A stretch of 64,000 nt of DNA from CAXBES01 sp963974915 (lineage in GTDB: Bacteria; Bacteroidota; Bacteroidia; Flavobacteriales; Flavobacteriaceae), in contig CAXBES010000002.1 in the NCBI GenBank assembly GCA_963974915.1, positions 124,001 through 188,000 on the forward strand. Reading direction: 5' to 3'. The first letter of the stretch is position 1; each line of letters starts with the position of its first letter. A program made the position numbers and the translations under genes. Below the pieces are notes generated by a model. That model searched no databases, was not told the origin of the DNA, and worked only from the letters and a program-made list of their open reading frames with translations. This document shows, one piece after another, positions 61,917-64,000 of the stretch.

Positions 61917-63752
61917 TTATAGTTTTGAAAGAACAATTTTTGATTTTGAAATATTTACATATTCATCGTACAGCCGAGTTAATGTATTGTAGTATTCTGC
62001 CGAAATTAAATAGTCATTCAGCTGTATAGCGAGTGAAACTTGAACATTCCCTCCTATTTGCTGCGTATTGAATTTAAGGGAACCTATATCTTCTTCAATT
62101 TGAAGATGCTTAGGTTGGGGTAGGCTTTCCACCTTATATCCTTCCGGGATCTTAAAATTGATTATATAATTTTCAATTTGAGGAAAATCTAGATCGATAG
62201 GATAAATTCTGTTGTCCTCGTTAAATAAATTTTCTTTAGATCCCAGATACAGCAGAGGTTCTAAATATAACACCTCATCTATTTTTTCAATATAATCTTC
62301 ATATTGAAAGTTGTAAGCAAGGGTTAGCGGTAAATTGGGATTATCTACATTTTCTGTTTCGAAATTTTCAACCGTTAAAAACTCAATTTCATCTAACTGG
62401 TCTTTATAAGTTCCATCTTTCGCATCCTCAAAGAAATCTCGATATTTCCACGCGAAGTAATTTGTTATCCTTTTTTTAACCTCACCGGTTACCGATAGGT
62501 CTTCGGGATTGATCTGAGTACGTACAATAAGCGTATTTTTTGAATGGTCCTTTAATTTTAATGGGTGAAATTCTGAATCGTTATCGTAAATGATAAAACC
62601 GTCACCATTGATAAAATCTGTTGGGATTTGGGCAAATGCTGCATTTTTTCGAGACGCGTCAAGTAGATAAGTTTCATTATCTACTTTTACAGCACAAACT
62701 ACCGCGTTAAACGCACGAACATGAGGAAACATAATCCGCCCATATCTTTTTGTTGCTACAAGCATTGGGTTGGCATTGATCCCTTGGTCTCTTAAAATGG
62801 CCGTAAGCAATAAGTTTATATCTCCAGAGTCTCCCTCTTTAGAAGTGTATATTTTTTTAAGGTTTTCACTACCCCTGCTATAGTAACCATCCCAATTTAT
62901 TGTTTCTTTTAAATAAGTATCAATCTTCTTAGCTATTTTTAAGGTATCGGTTTCATTTTTCACCAGGTTTCTTATATCACTTCTAAAATAACCCGAACTT
63001 CTTGACAATTCTTTACCAAACCAGTCCACATTTCTATAAATGCGGGCCACGAAGCCCCAGGTAGTAGTGATATAACTGCGGTAAAACTCAATTAATATTT
63101 TCCCTCGGTAATTATTAATATTTCCAACAAACTTTTCTCTCTTTAGAGGAGGAATATTTGTCCCAGTGAATAATTGGTTGTGCCCGGTGTTTATTTTTTT
63201 TATCGGTAAAGTGACCAGAGGATTTTCTCTTATATTTAAGTTGATCCCTTTAGGGTTATAGATATTTACTCTTAGTTTTTTTATTGGTAAGAATTCCTGT
63301 GTATAAATAGTATTTAAACCAACGAATTCGATATTATAGGTTAGTTCTATGATCGATCCTTCTTTTACATTTGGAAACGACAGCTTCTGAATTTCTTCAT
63401 CTTTTGATACCTTTTCTACGAAAATATTCGCTCTGGAAACTTCAGAAACAATAATTTCACCATTTTCGGCATTGTAAGTACTCGCTTTAAGATCCTTTAC
63501 ATTCTCGTAAGGAATTATCCAATCTGCATATTCAAAACCTTCCGAAGAATAGACCTTTATCCTTTCATGTACTACCAAAACCCTTCCGAAGTTAAAATCA
63601 ACATTCTTGTAGAGCACGATTGCATGCTCATCAGGAAAAACATCATCTTGCTCCTGAAGGAGATCGTTTAAAGTGACATCCCCAAAAGTAACTTTCTGAC
63701 TGTAACCTTGCAGCACGCTCAAGGTCAATAATAACAAAATATACCTACTCAA
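61917..63752 (-). CDS. Exported DUF3857/transglutaminase-like protein, copy 3
   Basis: 611 residues. The only plausible start is a TTG at 63752, which overlaps the stop of the gene upstream by 8 bases (TTGAGTAG). A short signal peptide follows (YILLLLTLSVLQGYSQ). DUF3857 and a transglutaminase-like core with EGDSGDINLLLTAILRDQGINANPM and FNAVVCAVKVDNETYLLDASRK. Cys again replaced by Ser and His by Asn. Confidence 0.83.
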   Translation of the reverse strand: MSRYILLLLTLSVLQGYSQKVTFGDVTLNDLLQEQDDVFPDEHAIVLYKNVDFNFGRVLVVHERIKVYSSEGFEYADWIIPYENVKDLKASTYNAENGEIIVSEVSRANIFVEKVSKDEEIQKLSFPNVKEGSIIELTYNIEFVGLNTIYTQEFLPIKKLRVNIYNPKGINLNIRENPLVTLPIKKINTGHNQLFTGTNIPPLKREKFVGNINNYRGKILIEFYRSYITTTWGFVARIYRNVDWFGKELSRSSGYFRSDIRNLVKNETDTLKIAKKIDTYLKETINWDGYYSRGSENLKKIYTSKEGDSGDINLLLTAILRDQGINANPMLVATKRYGRIMFPHVRAFNAVVCAVKVDNETYLLDASRKNAAFAQIPTDFINGDGFIIYDNDSEFHPLKLKDHSKNTLIVRTQINPEDLSVTGEVKKRITNYFAWKYRDFFEDAKDGTYKDQLDEIEFLTVENFETENVDNPNLPLTLAYNFQYEDYIEKIDEVLYLEPLLYLGSKENLFNEDNRIYPIDLDFPQIENYIINFKIPEGYKVESLPQPKHLQIEEDIGSLKFNTQQIGGNVQVSLAIQLNDYLISAEYYNTLTRLYDEYVNISKSKIVLSKL

Positions 63753-64000
63753 CTTTTTGTAGTATTATTTTAGACTTGTCCTTTTTAACCATTGATTTGA
63801 CAAATGAAATATAGTTTTCGTAGGATTCCTTCGGAAATCTTCCTGTTTTCTGAAGCACTTCTCTTCTGTAAATTACTTTGGAAGAATTAACCTGCTCTAA
63901 GGAGCTTTTATATGAACCAAATTCGGTTTCAATTTCTTGAGGTTCAAAAAGTGATTCTATGGTATAACCTGTCGGCAACAGTATAGTGATTTCATCCTTA
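63745..64000 (-). CDS. C-terminal part of a fourth DUF3857-type protein (5' end outside the window)
   Basis: The frame is open to the window end, so the gene continues beyond it. The visible part starts DEITILLPTGYTIESLF, matching the IPEGYKVESLP region of the other copies, and ends SKIILQKVE like their VVLSKV or IVLIKA ends. It overlaps the TTG of copy 3 by 8 bases. Confidence 0.8.
   Translation of the reverse strand, partial: KDEITILLPTGYTIESLFEPQEIETEFGSYKSSLEQVNSSKVIYRREVLQKTGRFPKESYENYISFVKSMVKKDKSKIILQKVE

Overview
The window comes from a low-GC marine-type Bacteroidetes genome, almost certainly family Flavobacteriaceae. Evidence: gliding genes gldB and gldC side by side, three secreted proteins with type IX secretion C-terminal signals, TonB receptors with carboxypeptidase-regulatory plug extensions, ECF sigma/anti-sigma pairs, and promoters with the Bacteroidetes TAnnTTTG -7 element in place of a classical -10 box. 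No transposase, phage gene or CRISPR array was seen.

Bases 1-10,300 form a sulfide-handling island on the + strand. In order it holds the tail of a membrane protein, a Crp/Fnr regulator, a TauE/SafE sulfite exporter, a CstB-like persulfide dioxygenase-rhodanese, a 1-Cys peroxiredoxin, a periplasmic rhodanese, a diheme DUF3365 lipoprotein, a TPMT-type thiol methyltransferase, cytochrome bd oxidase CydAB, a sulfide:quinone oxidoreductase (SQR) and a 44-residue peptide. Read together: SQR passes sulfide electrons to quinone, the bd oxidase re-oxidises quinol, persulfide is oxidised to sulfite or thiosulfate, and sulfite is exported. Bases 10,300-19,430 are a metal/efflux block: an OprC-like copper TonB receptor with a small Cys protein (- strand), then a divergent TolC-adaptor-RND efflux operon with a PII-like protein and a DUF2892 membrane protein.

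The two blocks appear to share one regulator. A palindrome TGTAAC-N4-GTTACA, or a close variant, lies upstream of the dioxygenase, peroxiredoxin, SQR, copper-receptor and efflux operons. Its edge is 22-23 bases from the -7 element, except at SQR where that element is degenerate. This is the position expected for class II activation by a Crp/Fnr protein, and such a protein is encoded at the start of the window. It is the best candidate here for an undescribed system.

Bases 19,430-20,190 hold a triplicated array of terminator-like hairpins, tRNA-Arg(UCG), and a truncated tRNA copy split by a 20-base palindrome. Bases 20,190-36,460 (- strand) are the complete dcw cell-wall/division cluster from mraZ to ftsZ, plus yqeY, with MraZ-box repeats upstream. 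From 36,500 to 64,000 lie mostly housekeeping genes: engB, gldC/gldB, nadE, dnaG, a polyprenyl synthase, rlmN, queA, aroA and a MazG-like gene. Among them are several oddities: a response regulator without its phospho-acceptor Asp, a primase without zinc ligands, a phosphodiesterase-TPR-sulfotransferase fusion coupled to a 50-residue peptide, T9SS cargo genes, and a tandem array of four DUF3857 proteins whose transglutaminase catalytic residues are missing in all three copies where they can be checked.
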